Shown here piece after piece: positions 17,203-25,410 of a DNA stretch of 64,000 nt; within the stretch, counting starts at the first letter, position 1; every line of letters begins with the position of its first letter. This DNA is from JAAFJM01 sp964529175 (GTDB lineage Bacteria > Bacteroidota > Bacteroidia > UKL13-3). Below the pieces are notes generated by a model. It did not search any database and had not been told where the DNA came from. It saw only the letters and a list, made by a program, of their open reading frames with translations. Location: positions 218,014 through 282,013 of the forward strand of contig CAZGVO010000005.1 of assembly GCA_964529175.1 (NCBI GenBank), written 5' to 3'. The position numbers and the translations under genes were made by a program.

Positions 17203-17859
17203 TTAATCTCTTGAAATATCATCAACTATAAAAACAAAAACCTCTGTGGGGCCATGAGCACCTACTACTAAAGTGTTTTCAATATTGGTTGATCGGCTTG
17301 GGCCAGTTATATAACTTAAAAGCGAAGGTAAATTTTTGCCATAACGGTTGCGTACCAATTGCATTCCATCTTTGGTTTCCATAACCAATTGCGAACGTTT
17401 GGCTACTACTATATGCACCGGAGGCCAAATGGTTAAAGTACGGCTATTGGCAGTTGAACTAACTAAAATAGTTCCTGTGCGAGCTATTAAAGCTTCGCAA
17501 GTTGTTATGGCTGCTTGAACTTTTTCTAGTTGTTCTCTTTTATGGCTAAAATTAATGCCGGTATCTTTCAGTGTATCTTGTAATTGATGTTCCCAACAAA
17601 AAAAATGTTTCCATTTTCGTTGCTCCAAAAGCGTAATGAGTTTATCTAAAAAATCAAATTGGTTACTGCAATAAACAAACTCGCCACTAAGTGCGGTAAA
17701 TTGCTGAGCAAAAACCTCTAACAAGCTTAAATCGCTACTTGGCTGTACATAAATATTACTGTCTAAATCAATATTGGTAAATTGATTTTTACTTTTAAAA
17801 GTAAGCGCTTGGCGTACTTTTTTTAATATTTTTTCTTTTGGTGTTACTTGTTGCTCCAC
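17203..17859 (-). CDS. LUD-domain protein (LutC/YkgG-like)
   Basis: A protein of about 218 aa with the LUD domain of LutC, which is linked with lactate use and Fe-S flavoprotein partners in other bacteria. The typical motifs are EALIARTGTILVSS, SRTLTIWPPVHIVVAKRSQLV, LLSYITGPSRSTNIE and GAHGPTEVFVFIVD. The open frame extends to an ATG at 17943, but that start lies within the upstream gene's terminator hairpin. The conserved part begins just after GTG at 17859 (VEQQVTPKEKIL), which I take as the start. No lutA or lutB is next to it, so its role is open. It is followed by lpxH with a 2-base gap. Confidence 0.85.
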   Translation of the reverse strand: MEQQVTPKEKILKKVRQALTFKSKNQFTNIDLDSNIYVQPSSDLSLLEVFAQQFTALSGEFVYCSNQFDFLDKLITLLEQRKWKHFFCWEHQLQDTLKDTGINFSHKREQLEKVQAAITTCEALIARTGTILVSSTANSRTLTIWPPVHIVVAKRSQLVMETKDGMQLVRNRYGKNLPSLLSYITGPSRSTNIENTLVVGAHGPTEVFVFIVDDISRD

Positions 17860-17931
17860 TAAGCGCAAGGTAATATTTATTTTTAATAAAAAACAAGCCT
17901 TTAAATTTGAGTATAAAAAACTCATCCACAT

Positions 17932-17973
17932 AAAAAATCCCAACTAAAAATATCATATCAGTTGGGATTTTTG
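17932..17973. terminator. Terminator after the methyltransferase gene
   Basis: AAAAATCCCAACT (17933-17945) pairs with AGTTGGGATTTTT (17960-17972), with A and T runs at both ends. It ends the leftward rbfA-methyltransferase transcript and lies immediately before the LUD gene, which also argues that the LUD start is at 17859 and not 17943. Confidence 0.9.
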
Positions 17974-17995
17974 TGGTTATAAATTTAATTAAATG

Positions 17996-18799
17996 TTATT
18001 TCCAAGCTTTTACTATTAAACCTGTTCCAGTGCTGTGTTTCATATTGGTATCTAAATAATTTAATACAAAACTGATTGGGAAAGTAATGATATAATAAAA
18101 CGGCAAAATTAAAAAGAAAATTTTACTCGCATTAAGCATTAACATTGGGTATTTCATACTTAGTTTCCAAGCTATTTTACCTGGATTGCCATAGCTATAA
18201 AGTATTTCCATTTTTTCAAAACCTGCCTTTTTTAATTTTTCGGCCATTTCAGCTACAGGGTAGCCATCGCGAACGTGCTCGCCAATAAAGCTTTCGCCTG
18301 TTTCTTCGTGTACATCGCTTCCGCCTTGGTCGCTTGGCGTACTAATCAAAAGCATTGCGCCTGGTTTCATAGCTTGGTGGTAATTGGTAAATACATCAAC
18401 ATCTTCTAAAATATGCTCCATTACGTCCACACAAAGAATCAAATCGTATTTATTAGTTGCAAAAGGTTTTGTTAAATCGGCAAATTGAAATTTAGCATTG
18501 CTTAAACCTACTTTTCCAAAAAACTCGTTACAATCAGCAATTTGTTTTTCCATAACATCCAATGAATCAATGGTGTATTGGTTTTTGTGCTTTGCTAAAA
18601 AATAACTGTATTGACCAAAACCTGAGCCTGCATCGCAAATCATAGCTTTAGGATTATTGTTAATCCATGTTTTTAATTCGCGGTGAATATGCCAACTGCG
18701 TAGCAAAAGTAAATCTAAAAGGCTGTAAAATATTTTACGTAAAATGGTGAATTTGTTAAATACAATTCCTAGGTCTTTTTTTATTGGATCGTAATTCAT
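17996..18799 (-). CDS. Class I SAM-dependent methyltransferase with hydrophobic C-terminus
   Basis: A 267-aa methyltransferase. Motif I is DAGSGFGQYSYFLA (about 56-69), followed by SLDVMEKQI, and motif IV is DLILCVDVMEHI. MKPGAMLLISTPS is the post-motif strand. Residues around 225-250 (FFLILPFYYIITFPISFVL) are strongly hydrophobic and suggest membrane attachment, perhaps with a lipid or quinone-like substrate, but this is inference. The gene follows rbfA with a 34-base gap and ends at a strong terminator. Confidence 0.85.
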   Translation of the reverse strand: MNYDPIKKDLGIVFNKFTILRKIFYSLLDLLLLRSWHIHRELKTWINNNPKAMICDAGSGFGQYSYFLAKHKNQYTIDSLDVMEKQIADCNEFFGKVGLSNAKFQFADLTKPFATNKYDLILCVDVMEHILEDVDVFTNYHQAMKPGAMLLISTPSDQGGSDVHEETGESFIGEHVRDGYPVAEMAEKLKKAGFEKMEILYSYGNPGKIAWKLSMKYPMLMLNASKIFFLILPFYYIITFPISFVLNYLDTNMKHSTGTGLIVKAWK

Positions 18800-18833
18800 T
18801 ATGCTAAAATGCTGTGTATTTTTATATTAAAAT

Positions 18834-19196
18834 TTATTTTCCTTTTTTCTCGTCTTCTTCTTTTACTTTTTGCATTACCTTTTCCATATGGAAAACATAA
18901 TCTAAACTTTCGTCTACAAAAAAAGTAAGTTCAGGAACTATGCGTGCTTGGTTTTTAATTTTAGAAGCCAATCTTCGTCTAATTTCTTTGTTATTAAAGT
19001 TAATTAAATCAAGTAGTTCTGTTTTATTGGCAGTATTTAAAAAACTTAAATACACTTTTGCATAACCTAAATCGGGCGAAACTTCCACCTTGCTTATAGT
19101 AATAAATGCATTATTAAACGAACCACTTTCTTTTAAAAATATATCAGCCAAATACTGTTGTATAATGCCTGCAAATTTTTCTTGACGAATACCCAT
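18834..19196 (-). CDS. rbfA: Ribosome-binding factor A
   Basis: A 120-aa KH-fold protein needed for late maturation of the 30S subunit and 16S rRNA 5' end processing. The pattern is typical: RQEKFAGIIQQYLADIF at the start, ITISKVEVSPDLGYAKVYLSFL in the centre, KEIRRRLASKI and ARIVPELTFFVDESLDY near the end. A lysine/glutamate-rich tail finishes the protein. It is the first gene of a two-gene unit with the methyltransferase, behind a TATATTTG promoter box. Confidence 0.95.
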   Translation of the reverse strand: MGIRQEKFAGIIQQYLADIFLKESGSFNNAFITISKVEVSPDLGYAKVYLSFLNTANKTELLDLINFNNKEIRRRLASKIKNQARIVPELTFFVDESLDYVFHMEKVMQKVKEEDEKKGK

Positions 19197-19213
19197 AACT
19201 AAAATAATAGCTA

Positions 19214-19221
19214 CAAATATA
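19214..19221 (-). promoter_or_regulatory. Candidate -7 box of the rbfA promoter
   Basis: TATATTTG on the minus strand fits TAnnTTTG and lies 18 bases before the rbfA start codon, which implies a very short leader of about 10 bases. Confidence 0.45.
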
Positions 19222-19279
19222 AGCAGCCAAATGTAAAATAGCTATTTTTACTAAATATTGGCATTTATATTCTGTAAAA

Positions 19280-19930
19280 TTATAGTTTTCTAACCAGCAT
19301 TAATCCATCTCGCAGTGGTAAAAGAATATTTTCTACACGGTTATCTGCAGTAATTTTTTGGTTTAAATGGTGCAAAATTTTGGTGTCTTTATCTTTTTCT
19401 AGCGCTTTTTCATTTAAAACCTTTCCGCTCCAAAGTACATTATCAAGTAAAATAAAGGCTCCCGAAGGAATTATCTCCATCACCAAATCATAGTATCTTT
19501 CGTAGTTAGGTTTGTCGGCATCAATAAAAACCAAATCAAAAGGATGGTTTAAAGTTCTAATTATTTGATAAGCATCGCCAATAATATGCCTGATTTTGGT
19601 TTTCATGCCTGCTTTTTCAATGTATTCGTTTACCAAATCTTCATTTTCGGGGTTCACATCTATGGTAAATAATTTTCCATTTTCTTGTAAACCTTCAGCA
19701 AGACAAAGGGCCGAATAGCCAGTATAAGTTCCAATTTCTAAAATATATTTAGGCTTAATCATGCTACTAATCATGCTTAAAAAGCGACCTTGAAAATGTC
19801 CACTAATCATTCGAGGTTGTAAAATATTAGCATTTGTATGGCGGTTTAAATTTTTTAAAACCTCGTTTTCTTGGCTTGAGTGTTTATCGCAATACGTTTG
19901 TAAATCTTCAGGAATTAATTCAAAACTCAT
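19280..19930 (-). CDS. O-methyltransferase (caffeoyl-CoA/catechol O-methyltransferase family)
   Basis: A 216-aa SAM-dependent methyltransferase. Motif I reads LEIGTYTGYSAL (about residues 79-90), followed by GKLFTIDVNPE, IGDAYQII and DLVFIDADKPNY with the metal-binding aspartate, then AFILLDNVLWSGKV. This matches the bacterial O-methyltransferase family 3 in length and order. The natural substrate is unknown in bacteria of this type. The gene is alone, and its -7 promoter box directly precedes the start codon. Confidence 0.92.
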   Translation of the reverse strand: MSFELIPEDLQTYCDKHSSQENEVLKNLNRHTNANILQPRMISGHFQGRFLSMISSMIKPKYILEIGTYTGYSALCLAEGLQENGKLFTIDVNPENEDLVNEYIEKAGMKTKIRHIIGDAYQIIRTLNHPFDLVFIDADKPNYERYYDLVMEIIPSGAFILLDNVLWSGKVLNEKALEKDKDTKILHHLNQKITADNRVENILLPLRDGLMLVRKL

Positions 19931-19934
19931 AAAG

Positions 19935-19942
19935 CAAATGTA
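19935..19942 (-). promoter_or_regulatory. Candidate -7 box abutting the O-methyltransferase start codon
   Basis: TACATTTG on the minus strand ends only 4 bases before the ATG at 19930. If used, transcription would begin at or within a base or two of the start codon, giving a leaderless mRNA. Confidence 0.4.
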
Positions 19943-20032
19943 ATATTTTGCTCGAATTAGGCTAAAATACTAACATTAGTCACTTTCAATTTTGAGGCTG
20001 AGCAATATTTGCATTTTTATTGTCAAAATACA

Positions 20033-20105
20033 GTCATAAGGGTTATTTTTGAGATACGTCATAAGGTTTATTCCGTAAGTGTATCGACTTTCGCAGACTC
20101 GAAAG
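20033..20105 (+). promoter_or_regulatory. Direct repeat and small hairpin in the leader of the HmuY operon
   Basis: The 9-mer GTCATAAGG occurs at 20033-20041 and again at 20058-20066, 25 bases apart and each followed by a TTATT-like stretch, a possible operator for a regulator. Further down, CTTTCG (20088-20093) and CGAAAG (20100-20105) form a 6-bp hairpin 10 bases before the start codon. The sequence does not look like a classic Fur box. Confidence 0.4.
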
Positions 20106-20115
20106 AAATAAAATC

Positions 20116-21408
20116 ATGAATAAAAAACTTTTTACAATTCTATTTTTAGCTTTTATAGCTAACACTGTGTTTTCACAGACAACTTACGTTGATTCAGTAA
20201 GTATGACCGTTGGAACTTCGGTTGACGTTTTCTACAATTTGAGTACAGGTAAAAAAGATACTGTATCGAACAGAAATTGGCATTTAGCATTTGCGGTACG
20301 CAATGCACAACCACCTTTAAAAACCATGCAAGCAGCAACCGTTTTAATTAACGAAGGTCGTGGTGTTTCGTTATACGAATCAAACCAATCTTTTGCAAAT
20401 TGGAGTACTTTTGACACCACAGGCTGGAAATCTTGGCCAACTGCTTTCAACAGCGATTCTTCTTGGGATATTGGAGCATTTAATAAAAACAGAAATATGG
20501 CAAATCCGTTTGACTACGGTTGGGGAACTTACGATATGACTTCGCGTGATGTTTCTGGTTCAAAAGTTTTTTTAATTGCTGTTGATGGTGCTAATCCTGG
20601 CGCTCCTTCAAATAACTTTAGAAAAGTATCAATTCAAAAAATTGCTTACGATTCAATGTGGGTATTTACTATCAGTAAATTAGATGGAACTGATAGCAAT
20701 ACAGTTACCATTAAGAAAAAAGATTTTGCTGGTAAATTATTTGCATATTACAATATGAATACTAATACAGTAATTGACAGAGAGCCAATTCCTGCAAAAG
20801 ATTGGAATTTATTATTTACTCGCTACAAAGCATTAGTAACTTTAGGTCCTACTACTATTATGTATCCAGTAATGGGTGTATTACAAAATAGCAATACTAT
20901 GGCTTACAAAGTACAAGGCGATAATGCTAATAACGCTACATACGATACCTTACAGTTTGTTTCAAAAATTAGAACAATTGATTGGGATTGGAAAGTAATT
21001 ACTACTGCTCCTGGCGCTTGGCCAGTAAAAGATTCGTTAGTATACTTTACACGTGTTGCTAATAAAATCAATAAAATTAAATTCACTAGCTACTATGCAG
21101 GACAAGATAGACAAAGCATTGTGTTTAATAAAACTGATTATGCTGGTTTAAGCGTTAACGAAACTGTAAAAAATAAATTGGAAGTTAGTGTATATCCAAA
21201 TCCTGCTAACGAAAACATTTTTGTATCTTTAAACTCAAATGTTAAAGCTGCTCAAGTAACAATCAGCAATTTAAGCGGTAAAGCTTTAATTAGTGCGGAA
21301 ATTACTGCTGATAATAAAGTGGACGTATGTGGCTTACCGATGGGTATGTATTTATTAACCATTGCTACTAGCAACGGAAGCGAAACAGTTAAATTTATTA
21401 AACAATAA
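20116..21408 (+). CDS. HmuY-like protein with T9SS sorting domain
   Basis: A 430-aa secreted protein. The signal peptide ends at VFSQ (residue 21). Two stretches (about 35-200 and 210-340) have the HmuY-family pattern, with NWHLAFAVRNA, SWDIGAF and AKDWNLLFTRYKA followed by YPVMGVL and WDWKVITT. In Porphyromonas, HmuY is a haem-binding surface protein that passes haem to the receptor HmuR. The C-terminus from VYPNP (about 358) is a T9SS type A domain, unlike the lipoprotein anchor of classical HmuY. The TonB receptor gene follows after 21 bases. Haem as ligand is likely but not proven; other small ligands are possible. Confidence 0.82.
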   Translation: MNKKLFTILFLAFIANTVFSQTTYVDSVSMTVGTSVDVFYNLSTGKKDTVSNRNWHLAFAVRNAQPPLKTMQAATVLINEGRGVSLYESNQSFANWSTFDTTGWKSWPTAFNSDSSWDIGAFNKNRNMANPFDYGWGTYDMTSRDVSGSKVFLIAVDGANPGAPSNNFRKVSIQKIAYDSMWVFTISKLDGTDSNTVTIKKKDFAGKLFAYYNMNTNTVIDREPIPAKDWNLLFTRYKALVTLGPTTIMYPVMGVLQNSNTMAYKVQGDNANNATYDTLQFVSKIRTIDWDWKVITTAPGAWPVKDSLVYFTRVANKINKIKFTSYYAGQDRQSIVFNKTDYAGLSVNETVKNKLEVSVYPNPANENIFVSLNSNVKAAQVTISNLSGKALISAEITADNKVDVCGLPMGMYLLTIATSNGSETVKFIKQ

Positions 21409-21429
21409 TTTTATTTTAAATTTCAAACA

Positions 21430-23508
21430 TTGAAAAACATCACCAACATATTATCTATAACCGTAAACATGGCAATTTTTACCATGTTTATGGTTGGTGA
21501 TGTTTTTAATTTAAATGCTCAAAACCAAGATACTACTAAAAGTAAAGGTTTAAACGAAATAATTATTACTGGACAAATAGGAGAGTGCACACAAAAAAAC
21601 TCTGTCCTTAAAGTAAAAGTAATTGATATTAAGCGTATTAACTTACAGGGCGCTTATAATTTGCCATCGCTTTTGGCAAACGAATTAAATGTAAGAATTA
21701 ATTATGACCCAATGCTTGGCAATAGCATAAGCTTGCAAGGCATTTCTGGTCAAAATATTAAGGTAATGATAGATGGAGTGCCAGTAATTGGCCGTGAAGG
21801 AGGAAATATTGATTTGACACAAATTAACCTGTCGAGTGTGGAACGTATAGAAATGGTTGAAGGGCCAATGGGCGTTAATTATGGTTCAGATGCAATGGGG
21901 GGAGTAATTAATATTATTACCAAAAAAACTGTAAAAAACCACACCCGCTTGTGTGCTGGTAGTTATGCTGAATCTATAGGTCAGTATAATTTTGATTTAC
22001 AGGCATCTACAGGATTTAAAAAATTTGGAGTCCAAACCAATTTTCAACGTAACTTTTTTGAAGGATTTAATAATGACAATTCATTACGTTTTAAAACTTG
22101 GAAACCAAGAACACAATATTTGGCCGATTTAAATTTATCGTATTTTATAAAAAATGGAACCATTCGCTTAAACAATAGTTTTTTTGATGAAAAAGTTTCT
22201 AATAAAGGCGAGCCAAATATCAATTCGTTTGAAGCCACAGCTTTAGATGAATATTATTACACACGAAGATTAGGAAGTAGTTTATTTTTTGATAAAAAAT
22301 TCAATAATAATTGGAATTTAAACATAGTAGCTACTTATCAAAGTTATAGAAGAATCAGAAGGTCGGTTTTTGTGCAATTAAGCGATACTATTAGAGAAAA
22401 ATTAGTAGATGATGCCGAAATGCAAGATACTAGCCATTTTAACCTTTACATGAGCCGAGGTATTTTAACTAACCGAGGTGGTGCAAATAAAAAATGGAGT
22501 TACCAAATTGGTTATGAAATAAATATAGACGAAGTAACAGGTTCTAAAATTAGTAATGGTTATGCTTCAATTGGTGATTATGGACTATTTGGCGGAGCAG
22601 AAATAAAAGTAAATAAACAGCTATTAATAAGACCAGCAGCACGTATTATTTACAATACTCAGTTTGCAGCACCAATTATTCCTTCATTAAACATTAAGTA
22701 TGATTTCAATACCAATTGGTCAGTTAGGGCATCATACGCTAGGGGTTTTAGAGCACCTTCGTTAAAGGAATTGCATTTAGCCTTTGTTGACCCACAGCAC
22801 AATGTATTAGGAAACGAAAATTTGAAAGCAGAAACAGGTCATAACTTCCAATTGGCTTTTACACGCTCAAGTAAAATTTATAAAAACTATAATTTAACCA
22901 TTGAACCCATGTTGTTTTACAATAATATCAATAACATGATTGATTTGGTTAGGTTAAATACCACAACTGTTGCAGCACAGTATAACAATATTGCCAATTT
23001 TGAAAATGTTGGTTTTAACTTTAATACTGGTGTTGTTAGCAACACAGTGAGTTTACAGTTAGGTTACGCATTTAGCGCGCGTCAAAATTCTATTTTGGCA
23101 CAATCCAACTCAAATACTTACTTTTACACCAACGAATTTAGAGTAAATAGTAGCTACACTTTTACCAAAGCTGAGGCCACTATTAGTGTATTTTATAAGT
23201 TTAATGGCGCTATGCAATATTACCAATACAATTTAACTGATAATAGCATTGTGTTAGGTGGCATAAACCATTTTGATTTATTGGATATAACTGTAAATAA
23301 ATATTTTATAAAACGAAAAGTAAATATAACATTAGGTTCTAAAAATGTGCTAAATACGGTAAATGTAAATGCCAATTTAATTAGTGGTCCGCATGCATCA
23401 AACAGCAATAGTGCTCTAATAGCCATGGGAAGAACTTATTTTGTATCGCTTAAATTAAACTTAGATTTTCTTTCCTCAAATAAAGGTAAGGACGTTGTAG
23501 TTAACTAA
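21430..23508 (+). CDS. TonB-dependent receptor (HmuR-like), partner of HmuY proteins
   Basis: A 692-aa outer-membrane receptor. The frame begins with TTG at 21430 (signal sequence about 1-31, ending LNAQ). The plug (about 40-160) contains NEIIITGQ, the motif GISGQNIKVMIDGVPVIGREGG, and VERIEMVEGPMGVNYGSDAMGGVINIITKK. The barrel has RASYARGFRAPSLKELHLAFVDPQHNVLGNENLKAE, a signature of HmuR/BtuB-type receptors with the conserved FRAPSLKELY region and NPxL-like element of haem receptors. It stands between two HmuY-like genes, which supports import of haem or a similar ligand. It ends 17 bases before the next gene. Confidence 0.92.
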   Translation: MKNITNILSITVNMAIFTMFMVGDVFNLNAQNQDTTKSKGLNEIIITGQIGECTQKNSVLKVKVIDIKRINLQGAYNLPSLLANELNVRINYDPMLGNSISLQGISGQNIKVMIDGVPVIGREGGNIDLTQINLSSVERIEMVEGPMGVNYGSDAMGGVINIITKKTVKNHTRLCAGSYAESIGQYNFDLQASTGFKKFGVQTNFQRNFFEGFNNDNSLRFKTWKPRTQYLADLNLSYFIKNGTIRLNNSFFDEKVSNKGEPNINSFEATALDEYYYTRRLGSSLFFDKKFNNNWNLNIVATYQSYRRIRRSVFVQLSDTIREKLVDDAEMQDTSHFNLYMSRGILTNRGGANKKWSYQIGYEINIDEVTGSKISNGYASIGDYGLFGGAEIKVNKQLLIRPAARIIYNTQFAAPIIPSLNIKYDFNTNWSVRASYARGFRAPSLKELHLAFVDPQHNVLGNENLKAETGHNFQLAFTRSSKIYKNYNLTIEPMLFYNNINNMIDLVRLNTTTVAAQYNNIANFENVGFNFNTGVVSNTVSLQLGYAFSARQNSILAQSNSNTYFYTNEFRVNSSYTFTKAEATISVFYKFNGAMQYYQYNLTDNSIVLGGINHFDLLDITVNKYFIKRKVNITLGSKNVLNTVNVNANLISGPHASNSNSALIAMGRTYFVSLKLNLDFLSSNKGKDVVVN

Positions 23509-23525
23509 ATAATTAAAAAACAAAC

Positions 23526-24512
23526 GTGAATATTAATAAACTAGCTTACTTTCTTTTAGCAATAACTTTTGTAATTACAGCCTGCGAAAAGGATGAACCA
23601 ACCATAAAATTACCTGCTCGTGGCAACACATCGTTTATTGTAGTAGATAGTTTAGGTAAAGATTTTGAGAAACAAGCATTTTTTAACCTAAAAGACAGTC
23701 AACTAACTTTGGTTAATATCAATAGCTGGGATTTAGCTTTTGAGTCATCATTTAATGGTTTTAATATAACTATAAATGGAGGAATGGATATGTATGCGGC
23801 TAGAATTAATTCACGTAAGTTTATTAAAAGCAGTAAACCAGATACTTTTAATTACAAATGGGATTCACCATGCGGTTGTTACGACTCGTTAGCCATTAAC
23901 CGTTGGATTGAAAATGACGATAAAATTTATATATTAGATAGAGGAGGGTACTACAAAACTGACAGGTATTACCAAGTTCGTTTTATTTCGGTTTCTCCTT
24001 ACGATTATAGATTTGAATATGCTACACTTGATAACCCTGGTGCTATAACAAGTGTTATTTTGCCTAAAGATCCATCGAAGCTAAATGTATATTACAGTTT
24101 TACAACTCCTACTACTTACATAAATTTTGAACCGAAAAAAGATGATTGGGATTTCTGTTTTTTAAAATATCGTTATGTATTTTATGAAAATAACCCGATT
24201 GTAAAATATGTAGTAAGAGGCATTTTTATCAATACCTTTAAAAATGCTGTGGCAGTTGATAGCACTACAAATTTTGAAGCCATTACACCATCATTTGCTG
24301 AAAATAATTGTCATTATTCAAATATGCGTGATGTAATGGGTTACGATTGGAAAGTATATAATTTTACCACTGGACAATACGTAGCTCGTACCAAGGTTAA
24401 TTATATAATAAAAGATTTTTATTCGCACGAAACTTACAAACTTCGTTTTTTAGACTTTAATAATAATGGCATAAAAGGTACTCCTAAATTTGAGTACTTA
24501 ATATTGAAATAG
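23526..24512 (+). CDS. HmuY-like lipoprotein
   Basis: A 328-aa lipoprotein starting with GTG at 23526: the signal peptide ends in a lipobox VITAC (Cys20). The fold pattern resembles the HmuY family: SWDLAFESSFNGFNITING near residue 70, DDWDFCFLKYRYVF in the middle and MGYDWKVYNFTT near the end. It is therefore a second, lipid-anchored ligand-binding protein paired with the same receptor. Two cysteines in CGCYDSL (about 117-119) are uncommon in the family and could form a disulfide or bind metal. No terminator is obvious in the 5 bases before the converging murQ gene. Confidence 0.8.
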   Translation: MNINKLAYFLLAITFVITACEKDEPTIKLPARGNTSFIVVDSLGKDFEKQAFFNLKDSQLTLVNINSWDLAFESSFNGFNITINGGMDMYAARINSRKFIKSSKPDTFNYKWDSPCGCYDSLAINRWIENDDKIYILDRGGYYKTDRYYQVRFISVSPYDYRFEYATLDNPGAITSVILPKDPSKLNVYYSFTTPTTYINFEPKKDDWDFCFLKYRYVFYENNPIVKYVVRGIFINTFKNAVAVDSTTNFEAITPSFAENNCHYSNMRDVMGYDWKVYNFTTGQYVARTKVNYIIKDFYSHETYKLRFLDFNNNGIKGTPKFEYLILK

Positions 24513-24517
24513 GTTAA

Positions 24518-25336
24518 TTATTTCTTGTAGTTATTAATTGCATTTCTAACGTTTCCGTAGGTTTTTAGCAATTGCTTAGCTTTGGTTTCGCTAATTTTTA
24601 GTTCGTCCATAATCATTTTGGTGCCACGGTCAATTAGTTTGTTATTGCTTAGTTGCATATCTACCATTTTGTTTCCTTTTATGCGTCCAAGTTTTATCAT
24701 TAAGCTGGTGCTTATCATATTCAAAACCAGCTTTTGAGCAGTACCAGCCTTCATGCGTGTGCTTCCTGTTACAAATTCTGGCCCAACTACTATTTCAATA
24801 GGAAATTGCGCTTCTTGTGCTATTACACTGCCTTTATTGCAAACTATACATGCCGTTTTATTTCCATTTTTATTGGCTTTTTGCAAAGCGCCTAACACAT
24901 AAGGAGTAGAGCCACTGGCTGCTATGCCAATTATAAAATCGTTTTTGGTGATTTTATGTTCGGTTAAATCTTTCCAACCTTGTTTGGTGTCATCTTCTGC
25001 AAATTCTACAGCTTTTCTAATAGCTTGGTCTCCACCAGCTATAATGCCAACTACCAATCCGTGTGGAACACCAAAAGTTGGGGGGCACTCGCTAGCATCC
25101 ACTATACCAAGTCGGCCGCTAGTTCCGGCACCAAGGTAAAATAGCCTGCCACCATTTTTCATTTCCTTGTAAGCCTCGTTTACCACTTTTTTTATTTTGG
25201 GTAATACTTTTTTAATGGCCATTGGAACTGTTTGATCTTGTTCGTTTATACTTTTTAGCAGCTCATCGGTGCTCATTTTTTCTAAATTATTGTATAACGA
25301 ACTTTGTTCGGTGGTTCTGGTGGTTTTATTTGTCAT
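24518..25336 (-). CDS. murQ: N-acetylmuramic acid 6-phosphate etherase
   Basis: A 272-aa SIS-domain lyase that splits MurNAc-6-phosphate into GlcNAc-6-phosphate and lactate during cell wall recycling. The family signature FYLGAGTSGRLGIVDASECPPTFG is complete, and GIAASGSTPYVLGAL and GPEFVTGSTRMKAGTAQKLVLN are present. A C-terminal helical UBA-like tail (KLIDRGTKMIMDEL) matches. Length is slightly short of the usual 300. It works together with AnmK, which is encoded 37 kb away at 61917-63020. Confidence 0.96.
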   Translation of the reverse strand: MTNKTTRTTEQSSLYNNLEKMSTDELLKSINEQDQTVPMAIKKVLPKIKKVVNEAYKEMKNGGRLFYLGAGTSGRLGIVDASECPPTFGVPHGLVVGIIAGGDQAIRKAVEFAEDDTKQGWKDLTEHKITKNDFIIGIAASGSTPYVLGALQKANKNGNKTACIVCNKGSVIAQEAQFPIEIVVGPEFVTGSTRMKAGTAQKLVLNMISTSLMIKLGRIKGNKMVDMQLSNNKLIDRGTKMIMDELKISETKAKQLLKTYGNVRNAINNYKK

Positions 25337-25376
25337 TATTTAAAAAATTAAAACTTTAAAAGGCAAAAATGCTTTC

Positions 25377-25384
25377 TATATTTG
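25377..25384 (+). promoter_or_regulatory. Candidate -7 box for the S41 peptidase gene
   Basis: TATATTTG fits TAnnTTTG and lies 26 bases before the start codon at 25411, with a TTTA element about 18 bases further upstream where the -33 box would be. Confidence 0.45.
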
Positions 25385-25410
25385 CGCAGCAAATTAAATA
25401 AAATTATTAC

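Noticed and set aside
17860..17943. Upstream extension of the LUD protein to ATG 17943
   Set aside because: The start would lie inside the upstream gene's terminator hairpin and the extra residues do not look like the family; GTG at 17859 fits.
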